A stretch of DNA of 64,000 nt from Lutibacter litoralis. Its GTDB lineage: Bacteria > Bacteroidota > Bacteroidia > Flavobacteriales > Flavobacteriaceae. This document shows positions 37,701 through 46,952 of the stretch, in pieces. A program made the position numbers and the translations under genes. The first letter of the stretch is position 1; each line of letters begins with the position of its first letter. The notes beneath the pieces are model-generated. The model saw only the letters and a program-made list of their open reading frames with translations, had not been told where the DNA came from and did not search any database. Location: contig NZ_BMNS01000001.1 in NCBI RefSeq assembly GCF_014646675.1, positions 570,170-634,169 of the forward strand, given 5' to 3'.

Positions 37701-37896
37701 TGGGATGCTCCCATTGGCTTTAGCAGGTGGTGTAGGTGCTGTAGGAAATAAATCTATTGGAACAGGTGCTGCCGGAGGTATGTTAATAGGAACCTTGGTT
37801 GGGGTTTTAGTAATTCCGGTATTGTTTGTAATCTTCCAAGGATTACAGGAAAAAGTTGGGCATAAACCAACGGAAAATGATCCTGAAATCTTATAA
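34756..37896 (+). CDS. RND multidrug efflux permease (HAE1 type)
   Basis: 1046-residue inner-membrane pump that exports hydrophobic compounds using the proton gradient. It has the twelve-helix RND layout with two large periplasmic loops. The helix IV relay SIGIVVDDAIVVVEAVHA contains the DD pair, and the conserved LIGLLAKNAILIVEFA supplies the helix X lysine. The N-terminus FIERPVLSTVISIIITILG and the GPEFVSRYNLLKSISVTGK segment match the AcrB/MexB class. The gene lies between its adaptor and, after a 96-base gap containing a dispersed repeat, the outer membrane factor. Confidence 0.95.
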   Translation: MIKMFIERPVLSTVISIIITILGVLGLMSLPVEQYPEIAPPTVQVSANYTGANAETVLNSVIIPLEEEINGVEGMTYMSSTASNNGAASIRVFFEQGINPDIAAVNVQNRVSRATSKLPSVVVQTGVTTVKSQTSALLFFSLFSENKEYDDTFVQNYAKINIVPKLQRVNGVGQVTIFGGKDYSMRIWIDPHKMAMYNVIPSDVQTALREQNIEAAPGKFGENADGIYEYTIRYKGRLSETSEYENIIIKSLGNGQFLRLKDVATIELGALSYTSRNMGMGNPGVAGGVFQTSGSNARDVTSEVMEILEEASRDFPEGMHYIVPFNVKTFLDASIEKVISTILEAFILVFIVVFVFLQDFRSTLIPMIAVPVALIGTFFFMNLFGYSINMLTLFAIVLSIGIVVDDAIVVVEAVHAKLDQGAASAKEATVSAMSEITGAIVSITLVISAVFVPVTFIKGSSGIFYQQFAITLAIAIIISAVNALTLSPALCALFLKPHKEKEGKLTLVERFDVAFNTGFDIMQGRYNRILKTLIKRKWITGVILILTVATALYLFKTTPTGFIPSEDRGVIMADISLPPGSTLEETQKIVNSYDSILNSMDIVKARMNVVGFSLLNGVSGGSYAFSIIELKDWSERKEANESVNAVVGQLFGRTASIKNAKLIFFTPPSVQGFGTADGFEFKLQNSGDGDWLTMSKTSNAFLGALNARPEIQYAMTSFNPNFPQYQIDINLEKIKDAGLTVSEIFNTLQGYYGGLYTTDFNKFGKQYRVMVQAKPEDRATPETLNSIFVRNNENESVAISQFVSLKRIYGPEFVSRYNLLKSISVTGKANPGYSTGDAINAINEVAAQQLPKGYSYEFSGMTREEILAGGQSIWVFLLSLVFVYFLLAAQYESYILPLSVLFSLPVGVAGAIWFINLAGLENNIYFQVTLIMLIGLLAKNAILIVEFALQRRRQGLSLYESAIQGAKARLRPIIMTSFAFIFGMLPLALAGGVGAVGNKSIGTGAAGGMLIGTLVGVLVIPVLFVIFQGLQEKVGHKPTENDPEIL

Positions 37897-37905
37897 AATA
37901 AAGAA

Positions 37906-37992
37906 ATGAAACGAGCATGCTAAAAAGTTGATTACTCAACGAAATGATTAATAGCGAACAGCATGTAATCGTTAAAAAAACAAAATAGACAC
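37906..37992 (+). repeat. dispersed leader repeat before tolC-like gene, copy A
   Basis: An 87-base sequence running from ATGAAACGAGCATGCTAA to the ATG of the outer membrane factor. It matches, with about a dozen differences, the tandem repeat before alaS (43249-43455, opposite strand). It starts with a tiny ORF encoding MKRAC and contains the invariant GATTAATAGCGAACAGCATG. Confidence 0.85.
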
Positions 37993-39363
37993 ATGAAAAA
38001 ACAAAATATATCAAAACTACTAATTGTTTTAATTGCGAGCGTACAATTGCAATCGTGTTTTGTAGCTAAAGACTATAAAAGTCCGGAGGTTAAAACAGCT
38101 AATTTATATAGAACAGATCAAGTATTAGATAGTACATCAATAGCATCTATTTCTTGGGATAAATTATTTACAGATTCTTTTTTACAACAGTATATAAATG
38201 AAGGTTTAGCGAATAATTATGACGTACAAATTGCTTTAGAAAGTTTAAAGGCTGCTGAAGCAACCATGAAGCAAAGTAAGCAAGGAAATATACCTACTTT
38301 AACCGGGAATGCATCTTGGGTACACCAAACATATAAAGATAGTGATGATTTTAATCAATATGAATTGTCTGGAGCATTGTCTTGGGAAGCTGATATTTGG
38401 GGTAAAATTAGAAGTAATAAAAGAGCGTCAGTGGCTTCATATTTACAAACTGTTGCTGTTCAACAAGCTATTCAAACACAAATTGTAGCAAGTATTGCTT
38501 CAACCTATTATCAATTATTAGCTTTAGATGCTCAAGTAAAAGTAGCAGAAAAAACATTGATTAATAGAGTTGAAAGTGTAGAAACCATAAAAGCTCTTAA
38601 AGAAGCAGGAAATGTAAATGAGGTATCGGTTAAACAAACGGAAGCTCAACAATATGCTACAAAAATTATTTTAAAAGATTTAAAATACAATGTAAAAATT
38701 ATTGAAAATACATTGAGTATCTTACTGGGTAGAACAGCAGGAGAGATAGAAAGAGGTACTTTTAATTCTCAAGAAATTACTGCAAATATTGCAGTGGGTG
38801 TGCCAGCTGCCTTATTAAGTAATAGACCAGATGTAGTTGCAGCGGAGTTTAATTTTAGAAGAAGTTTTGAACTTACCAATATTGCTAGAAGTAATTTTTA
38901 CCCTTCGCTAAGGGTTAGTGCATCAGGTGGTTTTCAAACTATTGAATTAGAAGATTGGTTTAATACAAAATCGCTATTCGCATCTGTATTAACGGGTTTA
39001 ACACAACCTATTTTTAATCAAAGAAAAATTAAAACCAATTTCGAAATTGCGCAAGCAAATCAACAAAAAGCATATTTAGAGTTTAAGCAAACATTGTTGT
39101 TAGCAGGAAAAGAAGTTTCGGATGTTTTGGCCGATTATGAAAATGAAACCGAAAAGTTGTCTATTAGAAAAAATCAGTTAGAGGTGTTAACACAAGCAGC
39201 TAATTATTCTGATGAGTTATTACAATATGGAATGGTAAATTATTTAGAGGTGTTAACCGCTAAAGACAATGCGTTAAATACTGAGTTGGCATATATAACT
39301 AATAAATACAACCAATTGGATGCTGTAATCGCTTTATATAGAGCATTAGGTGGAGGTTATTAA
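37993..39363 (+). CDS. TolC-family outer membrane factor (NodT type)
   Basis: 456-residue outer membrane channel of the RND efflux system. Signal-peptide lipobox LQSCF is at about residue 22. Two repeats of the outer membrane efflux domain are visible, each with long amphipathic helices (YDVQIALESLKAAEAT, and NRPDVVAAEFNFRRSFE for the second), typical of the NodT branch. The frame and C-terminus (ALGGGY) are intact. Immediately upstream is a repeat with a tiny ORF that may modulate translation; the gene still belongs to the same efflux operon. Confidence 0.9.
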   Translation: MKKQNISKLLIVLIASVQLQSCFVAKDYKSPEVKTANLYRTDQVLDSTSIASISWDKLFTDSFLQQYINEGLANNYDVQIALESLKAAEATMKQSKQGNIPTLTGNASWVHQTYKDSDDFNQYELSGALSWEADIWGKIRSNKRASVASYLQTVAVQQAIQTQIVASIASTYYQLLALDAQVKVAEKTLINRVESVETIKALKEAGNVNEVSVKQTEAQQYATKIILKDLKYNVKIIENTLSILLGRTAGEIERGTFNSQEITANIAVGVPAALLSNRPDVVAAEFNFRRSFELTNIARSNFYPSLRVSASGGFQTIELEDWFNTKSLFASVLTGLTQPIFNQRKIKTNFEIAQANQQKAYLEFKQTLLLAGKEVSDVLADYENETEKLSIRKNQLEVLTQAANYSDELLQYGMVNYLEVLTAKDNALNTELAYITNKYNQLDAVIALYRALGGGY

Positions 39364-39398
39364 GTTATACTAAAAAAAGTAAGTTAGTTTGATTGTTG

Positions 39399-39434
39399 AA
39401 AAAGGGGAAGTTATTTATTTAATTTCCTCTTTTT
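39399..39434. terminator. bidirectional terminator, tolC-like / GSCFA
   Basis: AAAAAGGGGAA (39399-39409) pairs with TTCCTCTTTTT (39424-39434) with one G-T wobble, across a 14-nt loop, between convergent genes; T run on the plus strand. Confidence 0.7.
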
Positions 39435-39441
39435 TATGTTT

Positions 39442-40413
39442 TTAAAATTTAATACCTAACTGGTTTTCTAACTCAATTATTTTTTGATGAAGATTCTTTA
39501 AAAATAATTGATGTTGCGCAGAAGTTGGATTAAATGGTTTATGAGCCAAGCCTTTTTGAATAGTGTCCACTTCTTTTAATATTGGAAATGTTTTTTTATC
39601 AATCCAAACTTGTTTAAATTGATCCCAAATGTAGTTGATTGCAGTTTCATTTGGATGCAGCATATCGCCATTGTAAAAGCGATAATCACGTAAATCATCT
39701 AGCATAATTTCATAAGAAGGAAAATAAGATAATTCTGGAAGCAGAGCAGAGTCGAAGTCTTGTTTTTGAATTTCAATTAATTGATGAATTGCAGTTAATA
39801 AATGCGCTTTACTTTGCATGTTTTCTACAAAACCATCTTTTAAATGCCGCACCGGACTTACCGTAAAAATAATAGTAACTTTAGGATTTATATTTTTAAT
39901 AAGTGTACAAATAGCAGTTAATGAAGCAACAATCTCATCAACAGAAAGTAGTGCTTTTGAAAATTGTTTTTGAGGAATTTTATGACAATTTCCAACAATT
40001 TTTGCTGTTTCATTATTTCTATAAACCCAAGAAGTGCCTAACGTAATTAGTATATGCGAAGCTGTTGTTAACTTTTTATTTGTTGCTTTTATTGAAGTAT
40101 TTAAATTGTTTAATAATTCATTTTTTGAAATTGCACTTAAATCGGAATGCGCATCAAAACAATGCCAACGTTCGTTAAGGTAAAAAATATCTTTTTCAGC
40201 GTATTCTTTTTTATAAATTGCATTGGTTATTAAGGTTTCAATAGCAATTGGATTGAATAAAATACCGAACGGATTGCTAAAAGTATTGAATTTAAAATAG
40301 TGTAGTTTTTTACTAATATTTTCTGAAAAACAAGAACCTATTAACACTAAATTTGAATTGTAATCTAATTGATTATTTTCAGGTTTTAATAATATATTGG
40401 TTCTAAAATTCAT
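39442..40413 (-). CDS. GSCFA family protein
   Basis: 324-residue protein of the GSCFA family, named after the motif seen here as LIGSCFSENISKKL (about residues 24-37), a Bacteroidota SGNH-hydrolase-like family of unknown substrate. Other conserved stretches are ITLGTSWVYRN (about residue 124) and NGDMLHPNETAINY (about residue 260), the latter in the position of the SGNH D-x-x-H. The frame opens 14 codons upstream at 40455, but family members start with MNFRTNI, so the ATG at 40413 is chosen. No signal peptide; it may act in the cytoplasm on cell-wall precursors, but that is a guess. Confidence 0.85.
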   Translation of the reverse strand: MNFRTNILLKPENNQLDYNSNLVLIGSCFSENISKKLHYFKFNTFSNPFGILFNPIAIETLITNAIYKKEYAEKDIFYLNERWHCFDAHSDLSAISKNELLNNLNTSIKATNKKLTTASHILITLGTSWVYRNNETAKIVGNCHKIPQKQFSKALLSVDEIVASLTAICTLIKNINPKVTIIFTVSPVRHLKDGFVENMQSKAHLLTAIHQLIEIQKQDFDSALLPELSYFPSYEIMLDDLRDYRFYNGDMLHPNETAINYIWDQFKQVWIDKKTFPILKEVDTIQKGLAHKPFNPTSAQHQLFLKNLHQKIIELENQLGIKF

Positions 40414-40453
40414 GTATTCTTTTTTAAAGGTTACACTGTTTACGTTTTCTGTC

Positions 40454-40592
40454 ATTCCTGTGAAAACAGGAATCCATACGTTATTAAAATAGATTTCTAC
40501 CTATGCAGGAATGACAACATAAAATTCATTTTTAGGTGATTGAACGGAGTCGAATATTATCGATTAAAGTATTTTAAAGTGGCTTCGACTCC
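40454..40592. repeat. REP-like intergenic hairpins
   Basis: Two repeat motifs lie in the gap upstream of the GSCFA gene. ATTCCTGT-gaaa-ACAGGAAT (40454-40473) is a perfect hairpin, followed by a partner ATGCAGGAATGA near 40503. A second hairpin has arms GGAGTCGAA (40546-40554) and TTCGACTCC (40584-40592). They resemble small dispersed repeats common between genes in Flavobacteriia. Confidence 0.6.
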
Positions 40593-40635
40593 ACTCAGCC
40601 ACCGCAAATTCAAAATAGTAAACTTTGATTTTTAA

Positions 40636-43251
40636 CTAGACAATATACCTTTTTGCTTCGCTTAACGCTTTTTCTATACCTTCAGGATTTCTTCCTCCAG
40701 CAGTTGCGTAAAATGGTTGTCCGCCTCCGCCACCTTGGATTAATTTTCCTAATTCACGAACAACTGTTCCTGCGTTTAAGTTTTTTTCAGCAACTAAATT
40801 TTTAGAAATAAAGCAGGTTAAAAATGCTTTACCTTCACTTTCTGTTCCAACCAATAAAAATAAATTATCAATTGCGTTTCCTAAATCAAAACACAAATCT
40901 TTAATACTATTTTGATCTAAATCTAGTTTTTTAGCTAAAAAGTTAACACCATTTATAGCTTCTACTTCATGTATTAAATCGCCTTTTAAATTTTTAGCTT
41001 TGTCTTTTAGCAAGTTTTCAATTTGCTTTTTAAGACTTGTATTTTCATCTTGTAAATCTATAATTGTTTTTAGCGGATTTTTAGAATTTTTTAAATAGTC
41101 TTTTATTTCAAAAAACGCCCTATTGTTTTCAAAATAAAAATCTTTTGTAGCATCACTTGTAATGGCTTCAATACGTCTTACACCCGCAGCGATGGCGCTT
41201 TCTGAAGTGATTTTAAAATGCCAAATATCGCTTGTGTTTTGTACATGTGTTCCACCACAAAGCTCCACCGATTGTCCAAATTGAATGGCACGAACCGTAT
41301 CGCCATATTTCTCTCCAAACAATGCCATTGCGCCTTTTTCGAGAGCTGTTTCCATTGGGATATTTCTAAATTCTTTTAACGGAATTTTACTATCAATACG
41401 TGCATTTACAAAATCTTCTACTTCACGTAATTCATCAACAGATAATTTTGAAAAGTGAGAAAAATCAAAACGTAAGTTTTTTGAGTGCACTGCCGAACCT
41501 TTTTGTTCTACATGAGTTCCTAAAACTTCTCGTAACGCCTGATGTAATAAATGTGTAGCGGTATGGTTACAAGCTGTTCTAAAACGTTGCTTTTCATCTA
41601 CAATTACGTTAAAAGTTTGTGTTGGGTCTTTTGGTAAATTTTCGGCAAAATGAATAATTAAATTATTCTCTTTTTTGGTATTTACAATATAAATAATGTT
41701 ACCGTTAGCAACTTCAATATATCCTTTGTCTCCAACTTGACCACCACCTTCTGGATAAAAAGGAGTCATATTAAACACTAATTGGTATAAATCTCCATCT
41801 TTTTTTGATGAAACTTTACGGTAGCGTGTAATTTTAACTTTTGCTTTTAAAGTATCGTATCCAATAAATTCCTCTTCATCGTCATCATCATATAAAACAA
41901 CCCAATCGTCTGTTTCAACAACTGCAGCGGCTCTAGACCTATTTTTTTGTTTTTCTAATTCGCTTTTAAACCCTTCTTCATTTAAAGTCATTCCTTTTTC
42001 AGAAAGAATTAAAGCCGTTAAATCTATAGGGAAACCGTAAGTATCGTATAATTCAAAAGCTTTTTTACCTGAAACTTCAGCTCCTTTTGTATTGGCAATA
42101 ATACCATCTAACAACACCAATCCTTGGTCTAAAGTTCTTAAAAATGAATTTTCTTCTTCTTTAATTACATTGGTAATTAACTGTTTTTGAGCTTTTAATT
42201 CAGGGAAATAAGGTCCCATTTGTTTGCTCAATGTATTTATCAGTTTATAAATAAATGGTTCGTTGGTATTTAAAAATGTAAATCCATAACGAATGGCTCT
42301 TCTTAAAATACGTCTAATTACATATCCAGCACCATTGTTAGAAGGCAATTGTCCGTCTGCTATTGCAAAAGCCACGGCTCTCACATGGTCTGAAATTACA
42401 CGAATTGCAATATCTATTTCCTCATTTTTACCGTAATCGTTATCTGTAATGGTTTCAACTTCTCTAATAAGTGGAGTAAAAACATCGGTATCGTAATTAG
42501 ATTGTTTGTTTTGTAAAACCATACACAAACGCTCAAATCCCATTCCTGTATCTACGTGTTGTGCTGGTAATTTTTCTAGAGAACCATCAGCTTTACGGTT
42601 GAATTCCATAAAAACTAAATTCCAAATTTCCACAACTTGCGGATGGTCCATATTCACTAAGCTTTTTCCAGAAACCTTTGCTTTTTCTTCAGCAGAACGA
42701 ATATCTACATGAATTTCGGAACAAGGTCCACAAGGTCCCTGCGCACCCATTTCCCAGAAATTATCCTTTTTATTTCCGTTTATAATGCGGTCTTCGCTAA
42801 TATGTTTTTTCCAATAGTCAAATGCTTCTTGATCAAAGCCTAACCCATCTTCTTTTGCACCTTCAAAAACAGAAACATATAAACAATCTTTATCAATTTT
42901 TAAGATATCTACTAAAAACTCCCAAGCCCAATCAATGGCTTCTTTTTTAAAGTAATCGCCAAAACTCCAGTTTCCTAACATTTCGAACATAGTGTGGTGG
43001 TACGTATCTTTACCAACTTCTTCTAAATCGTTATGTTTTCCAGAAACACGCAAACATTTTTGCGAATCTGTAACACGTTTATTGGTAGCATTTTTCTGAC
43101 CTAAAAAATATTCTTTAAAAGGTACCATTCCAGCATTGGTAAACATTAATGTTGGATCGTTTTTTAAAACCATGGGAGCTGATGGTACAATAGCATGTTT
43201 TTTTGATGCAAAAAAGTCTAAAAATTGCTGACGTATTTCTTGTGATTTCAT
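40636..43251 (-). CDS. alaS: alanyl-tRNA synthetase
   Basis: 871-residue class II synthetase for tRNA-Ala. The N-terminal catalytic domain shows [20 protein letters not shown] and [15 protein letters not shown]; motif-3-like [17 protein letters not shown] is present. The editing domain carries [11 protein letters not shown] (HxxxH) and [12 protein letters not shown], and the C-terminal oligomerisation part ends with [17 protein letters not shown]. The ATG at 43251 directly follows a tandem leader repeat with two short upstream ORFs, which may regulate translation. Confidence 0.95.
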   Translation of the reverse strand: MKSQEIRQQFLDFFASKKHAIVPSAPMVLKNDPTLMFTNAGMVPFKEYFLGQKNATNKRVTDSQKCLRVSGKHNDLEEVGKDTYHHTMFEMLGNWSFGDYFKKEAIDWAWEFLVDILKIDKDCLYVSVFEGAKEDGLGFDQEAFDYWKKHISEDRIINGNKKDNFWEMGAQGPCGPCSEIHVDIRSAEEKAKVSGKSLVNMDHPQVVEIWNLVFMEFNRKADGSLEKLPAQHVDTGMGFERLCMVLQNKQSNYDTDVFTPLIREVETITDNDYGKNEEIDIAIRVISDHVRAVAFAIADGQLPSNNGAGYVIRRILRRAIRYGFTFLNTNEPFIYKLINTLSKQMGPYFPELKAQKQLITNVIKEEENSFLRTLDQGLVLLDGIIANTKGAEVSGKKAFELYDTYGFPIDLTALILSEKGMTLNEEGFKSELEKQKNRSRAAAVVETDDWVVLYDDDDEEEFIGYDTLKAKVKITRYRKVSSKKDGDLYQLVFNMTPFYPEGGGQVGDKGYIEVANGNIIYIVNTKKENNLIIHFAENLPKDPTQTFNVIVDEKQRFRTACNHTATHLLHQALREVLGTHVEQKGSAVHSKNLRFDFSHFSKLSVDELREVEDFVNARIDSKIPLKEFRNIPMETALEKGAMALFGEKYGDTVRAIQFGQSVELCGGTHVQNTSDIWHFKITSESAIAAGVRRIEAITSDATKDFYFENNRAFFEIKDYLKNSKNPLKTIIDLQDENTSLKKQIENLLKDKAKNLKGDLIHEVEAINGVNFLAKKLDLDQNSIKDLCFDLGNAIDNLFLLVGTESEGKAFLTCFISKNLVAEKNLNAGTVVRELGKLIQGGGGGQPFYATAGGRNPEGIEKALSEAKRYIV

Positions 43252-43455
43252 GAGTCTATCTTATTGTTTTTTATAGGTTACATGCTGTTCGCTATTAATC
43301 AGTTCGTTTGGCAATAAACTTTTTAATATGCTCGTTTCATGAGTCTATTTTATTGTTTTTTATAGGTTACATGCTGTTCGCTATTAATCAGTTCGTTTGG
43401 TAATAAACTTTTTAATATGCTCGTTTCATGAATCTATTTTATTGTTTTTTATAGG
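43249..43455 (-). repeat. tandem leader repeat before alaS, copies B and C
   Basis: Two units of exactly 89 bases (43249-43337 and 43338-43426) plus a 29-base partial unit end at the alaS start codon. Read toward alaS, each unit begins ATGAAACGAGCATATTAA, a mini-ORF encoding MKRAY, and ends in ATAGACTC just before ATGAAA. The units differ at only a few positions. The same element occurs once before the tolC-like gene. Confidence 0.9.
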
Positions 43456-43653
43456 TCTCTAATAATTTAAAAATACATTAATTTTTGTTGTATTTAAAGC
43501 ATTATTCAAGACAATTTCAATGTTAATTATATACTAAAACATACCTGTTTTAATTATTTTGCAAAACATTTTGTAATTTTGCTTAAATCTGCACTACAAT
43601 AAATTTTACTATAGCGGCGTTTTGTTGTGCAAAAATAAGATAAATTATAGACA

Positions 43654-44625
43654 ATGGCGAAGGTAAAATATTATTACGATTCTGAGACGCTCTCGTATCA
43701 AAAGATAAAACCAAAAAAAGGTCAGAAAATTAAAGGTTTATTGTTAACCTTGGTGGCTGGTTTTGTGTTTATGATACTAGGTTTTGTAGTATTTACTCCA
43801 ATTTTTGAATCTCCTAAAGAAAAGGAATTAAAACGCGAATTAGAATTTGTTAAGTTAAACGAAGAATTACACGCTAAAAAAATAGCGCAATTAGATAAAA
43901 TATTAAAAGAAATTCAAGATAGGGATAACAATATTTATAGACTGTATTTTGAAGTAAACCCAATTCCAGAAGAACAACGAACTGCAGGTTTTGGAGGAGT
44001 TAACCGTTATAAAGCATTAGAAGGTTTTGATAATTCTCAAATGATAATGGATGTTACTAAAAACATGGATATTTTATCTAAACAGTTATATGTGCAATCA
44101 AAATCGTTGGATGAAATTGTAAAATTGGCTGAAAACAAAGAAAAGTTATTGGCGGCAATTCCAGCAATTCAACCTGTAAAAAAGGAAGATTTAACACGTA
44201 TGGCATCTGGCTATGGATGGCGATCGGATCCGTTTACAAAGGCAAGAAAACGCCATTGGGGAATGGATTTTACAGCACCAAGAGGCACACCTATTTACGC
44301 AACAGGCGATGGTGTAATAATTAGAGCCGATCAAGGTTCTGCGGGTTATGGAAAACATATAAGAATAGATCATGGTTTTGGATATATTTCGTTGTACGCA
44401 CATATGAGTAGGTACAATGTTAGAAAAGGACAAAAAGTAAAACGTGGCGATTTAATTGGTTTTGTTGGTAATACAGGACGCTCACAAGCACCGCATTTGC
44501 ATTATGAAATTCATAAAAATGGTAGAAAAATAAATCCAATTAACTTCTATTACGGTAATTTATCTCCAGAAGAATTTGAAGCTATGCAAAAAGAAGCTCA
44601 GAAAGAAGGTCAATCTCTAGATTAA
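43654..44625 (+). CDS. M23 family metallopeptidase (murein endopeptidase)
   Basis: 323-residue membrane-anchored peptidoglycan hydrolase. A hydrophobic helix near residues 29-49 (LLLTLVAGFVFMILGFVVF) anchors it; a coiled-coil follows; the LytM/M23 domain occupies about residues 185-300. Zinc ligands are HWGMDF (histidine and aspartate) and HLHYEIH (HxH). It is typical of a cell-division or elongation hydrolase. The next gene, a MerR-type regulator, overlaps its stop (TAATG). Confidence 0.9.
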   Translation: MAKVKYYYDSETLSYQKIKPKKGQKIKGLLLTLVAGFVFMILGFVVFTPIFESPKEKELKRELEFVKLNEELHAKKIAQLDKILKEIQDRDNNIYRLYFEVNPIPEEQRTAGFGGVNRYKALEGFDNSQMIMDVTKNMDILSKQLYVQSKSLDEIVKLAENKEKLLAAIPAIQPVKKEDLTRMASGYGWRSDPFTKARKRHWGMDFTAPRGTPIYATGDGVIIRADQGSAGYGKHIRIDHGFGYISLYAHMSRYNVRKGQKVKRGDLIGFVGNTGRSQAPHLHYEIHKNGRKINPINFYYGNLSPEEFEAMQKEAQKEGQSLD

Positions 44626-44957
44626 TGTATATAGACTTACCAGAAAAACGCTATTATAAAATTGGGGAGGTTGCAAAAGCTTTCGGCTTAAACACGTCGC
44701 ATATACGTTTTTGGGAAAAAGAATTTGAGATACTAAAACCAAAAAAAAATAAGAAAGGAAATCGTTTGTTTACAGCCGAGGATCTTAAAAACTTGCAATT
44801 AATTTATCATTTAGTTAAAGAAAAAGGATTTACGTTAGAAGGTGCTAAAATTAAAATGAAGCAAGAGCCAAACGCTGTTAAAGAAAACCACGCTATTATT
44901 ATGCGACTAGAAACTATAAAAGCTGAATTGATTCAGATTAAAAATCAGCTTACATAA
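44625..44957 (+). CDS. MerR-family transcriptional regulator
   Basis: 110-residue regulator, essentially a MerR DNA-binding domain: YYKIGEVAKAFGLNTSHIRFWEKEFEIL followed by KNKKGNRLFTAEDLKNLQLI (here abridged) and a short C-terminal helix. No effector-binding domain is visible, so it may sense through dimerisation or bind DNA with a partner. It overlaps the peptidase gene by one base (TAATG) and is co-transcribed. Target unknown; this gene pair is frequent in Flavobacteriia. Confidence 0.85.
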   Translation: MYIDLPEKRYYKIGEVAKAFGLNTSHIRFWEKEFEILKPKKNKKGNRLFTAEDLKNLQLIYHLVKEKGFTLEGAKIKMKQEPNAVKENHAIIMRLETIKAELIQIKNQLT

Positions 44958-45036
44958 TTTTTTTAAGTAATTTAGTAACATTGTTGAAATAAAAACAACT
45001 AATTAAATAATAACATAAACTTTAAATACAACGAAC

Positions 45037-45645
45037 ATGAAAAAGTGGCTAATACCAGTAATTATAATTGCATTACTTGCTTTTGGTGGATATACCTGGG
45101 TAAAAGGATTTTACAATACAGGAATACAATTAAATGAAAATGTTGCAGAAAGTTGGGGAAATGTAGAAACAGCCTACCAACGTAGAGGTGATTTAATAGG
45201 TAATTTGGTAAAAACAGTACAAGGTGCGGCAGATTTCGAAAAAGAAACTTTAACATCGGTTATTGAAGCACGTGCAAAAGCAACATCTGTAAACATTGAC
45301 CCTTCAAACATTACACCAGAGCAATTATCACAATTTAACCAAGTACAAGGTGGTTTAAGTGGTGCTTTAAAAAGTTTATTGGTTACCGTAGAACGTTATC
45401 CAGACTTAAAAGCAAATCAGAACTTTTTAAAATTACAAGACGAATTGGCGAGTACAGAAAATCAGATTTTAACTGCACGTACACGTTTTAATGAAGCTAT
45501 TAAACCGTTTAATAACCACGTTAAAACATTTCCAAATAATATTTTGGCAGGATTTTTTGACTTTGACGGGAAACCGTATTTTGAAGCTGAAGCTGGTACT
45601 GAAAATGCACCAGATGTTGAATTTGATTTTGGAAAAAAAGAATAA
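45037..45645 (+). CDS. LemA family protein
   Basis: 202-residue LemA protein: one N-terminal membrane helix (about residues 5-25) followed by long helices with the family signature VETAYQRRGDLIGNLVKTVQG and NQILTARTRFNEAIKPFN. LemA proteins commonly pair with TPM-domain proteins, exactly as here, and are thought to act in envelope stress or as adaptors; the molecular activity is unresolved. The stop codon overlaps the next start (TAATG). Confidence 0.9.
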   Translation: MKKWLIPVIIIALLAFGGYTWVKGFYNTGIQLNENVAESWGNVETAYQRRGDLIGNLVKTVQGAADFEKETLTSVIEARAKATSVNIDPSNITPEQLSQFNQVQGGLSGALKSLLVTVERYPDLKANQNFLKLQDELASTENQILTARTRFNEAIKPFNNHVKTFPNNILAGFFDFDGKPYFEAEAGTENAPDVEFDFGKKE

Positions 45646-46082
45646 TGTATAAAGTTGAAGATTTTTTAACGGCAACGCAAGAGCAAGCATTAATTGAAAC
45701 GATTAAAGTTTCAGAAAAAAATACTTCAGGAGAAATCCGTGTTCATATAGAAAAATCTACAGAAAAATCTCCAATGGATAGAGCATTGGAGGTTTTTTAT
45801 ATGTTAGAAATGGACAAAACTGAGCTAAGAAACGGCATACTTATTTATGTAGCCGTAGAAAGTAAAAAAATAGCTATTATTGGCGATGAAGGCATTAATA
45901 ATTTAGTTCCTAAAAATTTCTGGGATGAAGAACTAGCCATGTTAATTAGCTATTTTAAAGCTTCAAATTTTACGAAAGGACTTGAACTTACAATTCTAAA
46001 AATTGGTGAAAAACTAAAAGAGTTTTTCCCTTATCAAAAAGATGATTCGAATGAGTTATCTGACGAAATTTCTAAAGGATAA
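45645..46082 (+). CDS. TPM domain protein, cytoplasmic-type
   Basis: 145-residue TPM-domain protein without signal peptide. The conserved part is ALIETIKVSEKNTSGEIRVHIE, then LEMDKTELRNGILIYVAVESKKIAIIGDEGIN (in pieces) and the ELAMLISYFKASNFTKGLE helix. TPM domains bind divalent ions in some relatives; function unclear. It overlaps lemA by one base and abuts the next TPM gene, so the three genes form one operon. Confidence 0.85.
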   Translation: MYKVEDFLTATQEQALIETIKVSEKNTSGEIRVHIEKSTEKSPMDRALEVFYMLEMDKTELRNGILIYVAVESKKIAIIGDEGINNLVPKNFWDEELAMLISYFKASNFTKGLELTILKIGEKLKEFFPYQKDDSNELSDEISKG

Positions 46083-46886
46083 ATGATTTCTAGATACAAC
46101 ATATTAAAAAAAAATATAGCTTTTTTTATAGCAATTTTAGTTGTTCAGGTTGCTTTTGGGCAATTTACAATTCCAGATAAACCGAAGCTACAAACTAGTG
46201 TGTACGATTATGCTAACTTGCTCTCTGCTTCTCAAAAAAGCACTTTAGAACAAAAGCTAATCAGTTATTCCGATTCTACTTCAACCCAAATTGTAATTGC
46301 AACTGTTGAAACTATAAAAGGAGAAGATATTGGTATTTTAACGCCAAAATGGGCGCACCAATGGGGTATTGGACAAGCAAAGGAAGACAATGGTGTTTTT
46401 ATTTTATTAGCCAATAAAGAACGTAAAATATGGATTTCTCCTGGTTATGGAGTAGAGCATAAGCTTACGGCAGGTATTACAGGAACCATTGTTAGAACTA
46501 TTATTATTCCAGAATTTAAACAAGGCGATTTTTATGCGGGTTTAGATAAAGGAACTTATGCTGTTTTTGAAGTTTTAAACGGTACTTATAAAAACAATGC
46601 GCCTGCTAAAAGCGAAAGTGGAGGCTTTCCTTCATTTATTATTATCATAATAATCATTTTTATTTTATTAATTATTTTTTCGAAGAAAAACCGAGGAGGA
46701 GGAAACGGAGGTAGAGGCTTTAGAGATAAGTCAACCGCAGCAGATATATTAACTGCTATAATATTAAGTAGAGCAGGAAGAGGTGGTTTTGGAAGCGGAG
46801 GCTTTGGCGTTGGATCTAGTGGCGGTTTTGGCGGAGGTTTTGGCGGTGGAGGATTCTCTGGTGGTGGAGCAGGAGGAAACTGGTAG
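46083..46886 (+). CDS. TPM domain membrane protein, glycine-rich tail
   Basis: 267-residue TPM protein with signal peptide (cut near VAFGQF), periplasmic TPM domain (YDYANLLSASQKSTLEQKL, then DNGVFILLANKERKIWISPGYGVE), one C-terminal transmembrane helix (about residues 183-205), and a glycine-rich tail FGGGFGGGGFSGGGAGGNW. This is the YgcG-like architecture that partners with LemA. Its start codon lies immediately after the previous gene's stop. Likely a membrane-bound stress or maturation factor; activity unknown. Confidence 0.9.
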   Translation: MISRYNILKKNIAFFIAILVVQVAFGQFTIPDKPKLQTSVYDYANLLSASQKSTLEQKLISYSDSTSTQIVIATVETIKGEDIGILTPKWAHQWGIGQAKEDNGVFILLANKERKIWISPGYGVEHKLTAGITGTIVRTIIIPEFKQGDFYAGLDKGTYAVFEVLNGTYKNNAPAKSESGGFPSFIIIIIIIFILLIIFSKKNRGGGNGGRGFRDKSTAADILTAIILSRAGRGGFGSGGFGVGSSGGFGGGFGGGGFSGGGAGGNW

Positions 46887-46952
46887 TTGCTTTTTAAGGT
46901 TTAAAGAAAAAAATAGCATTTTAAAAAATAATCTCAACTCTCTATAATTAGT

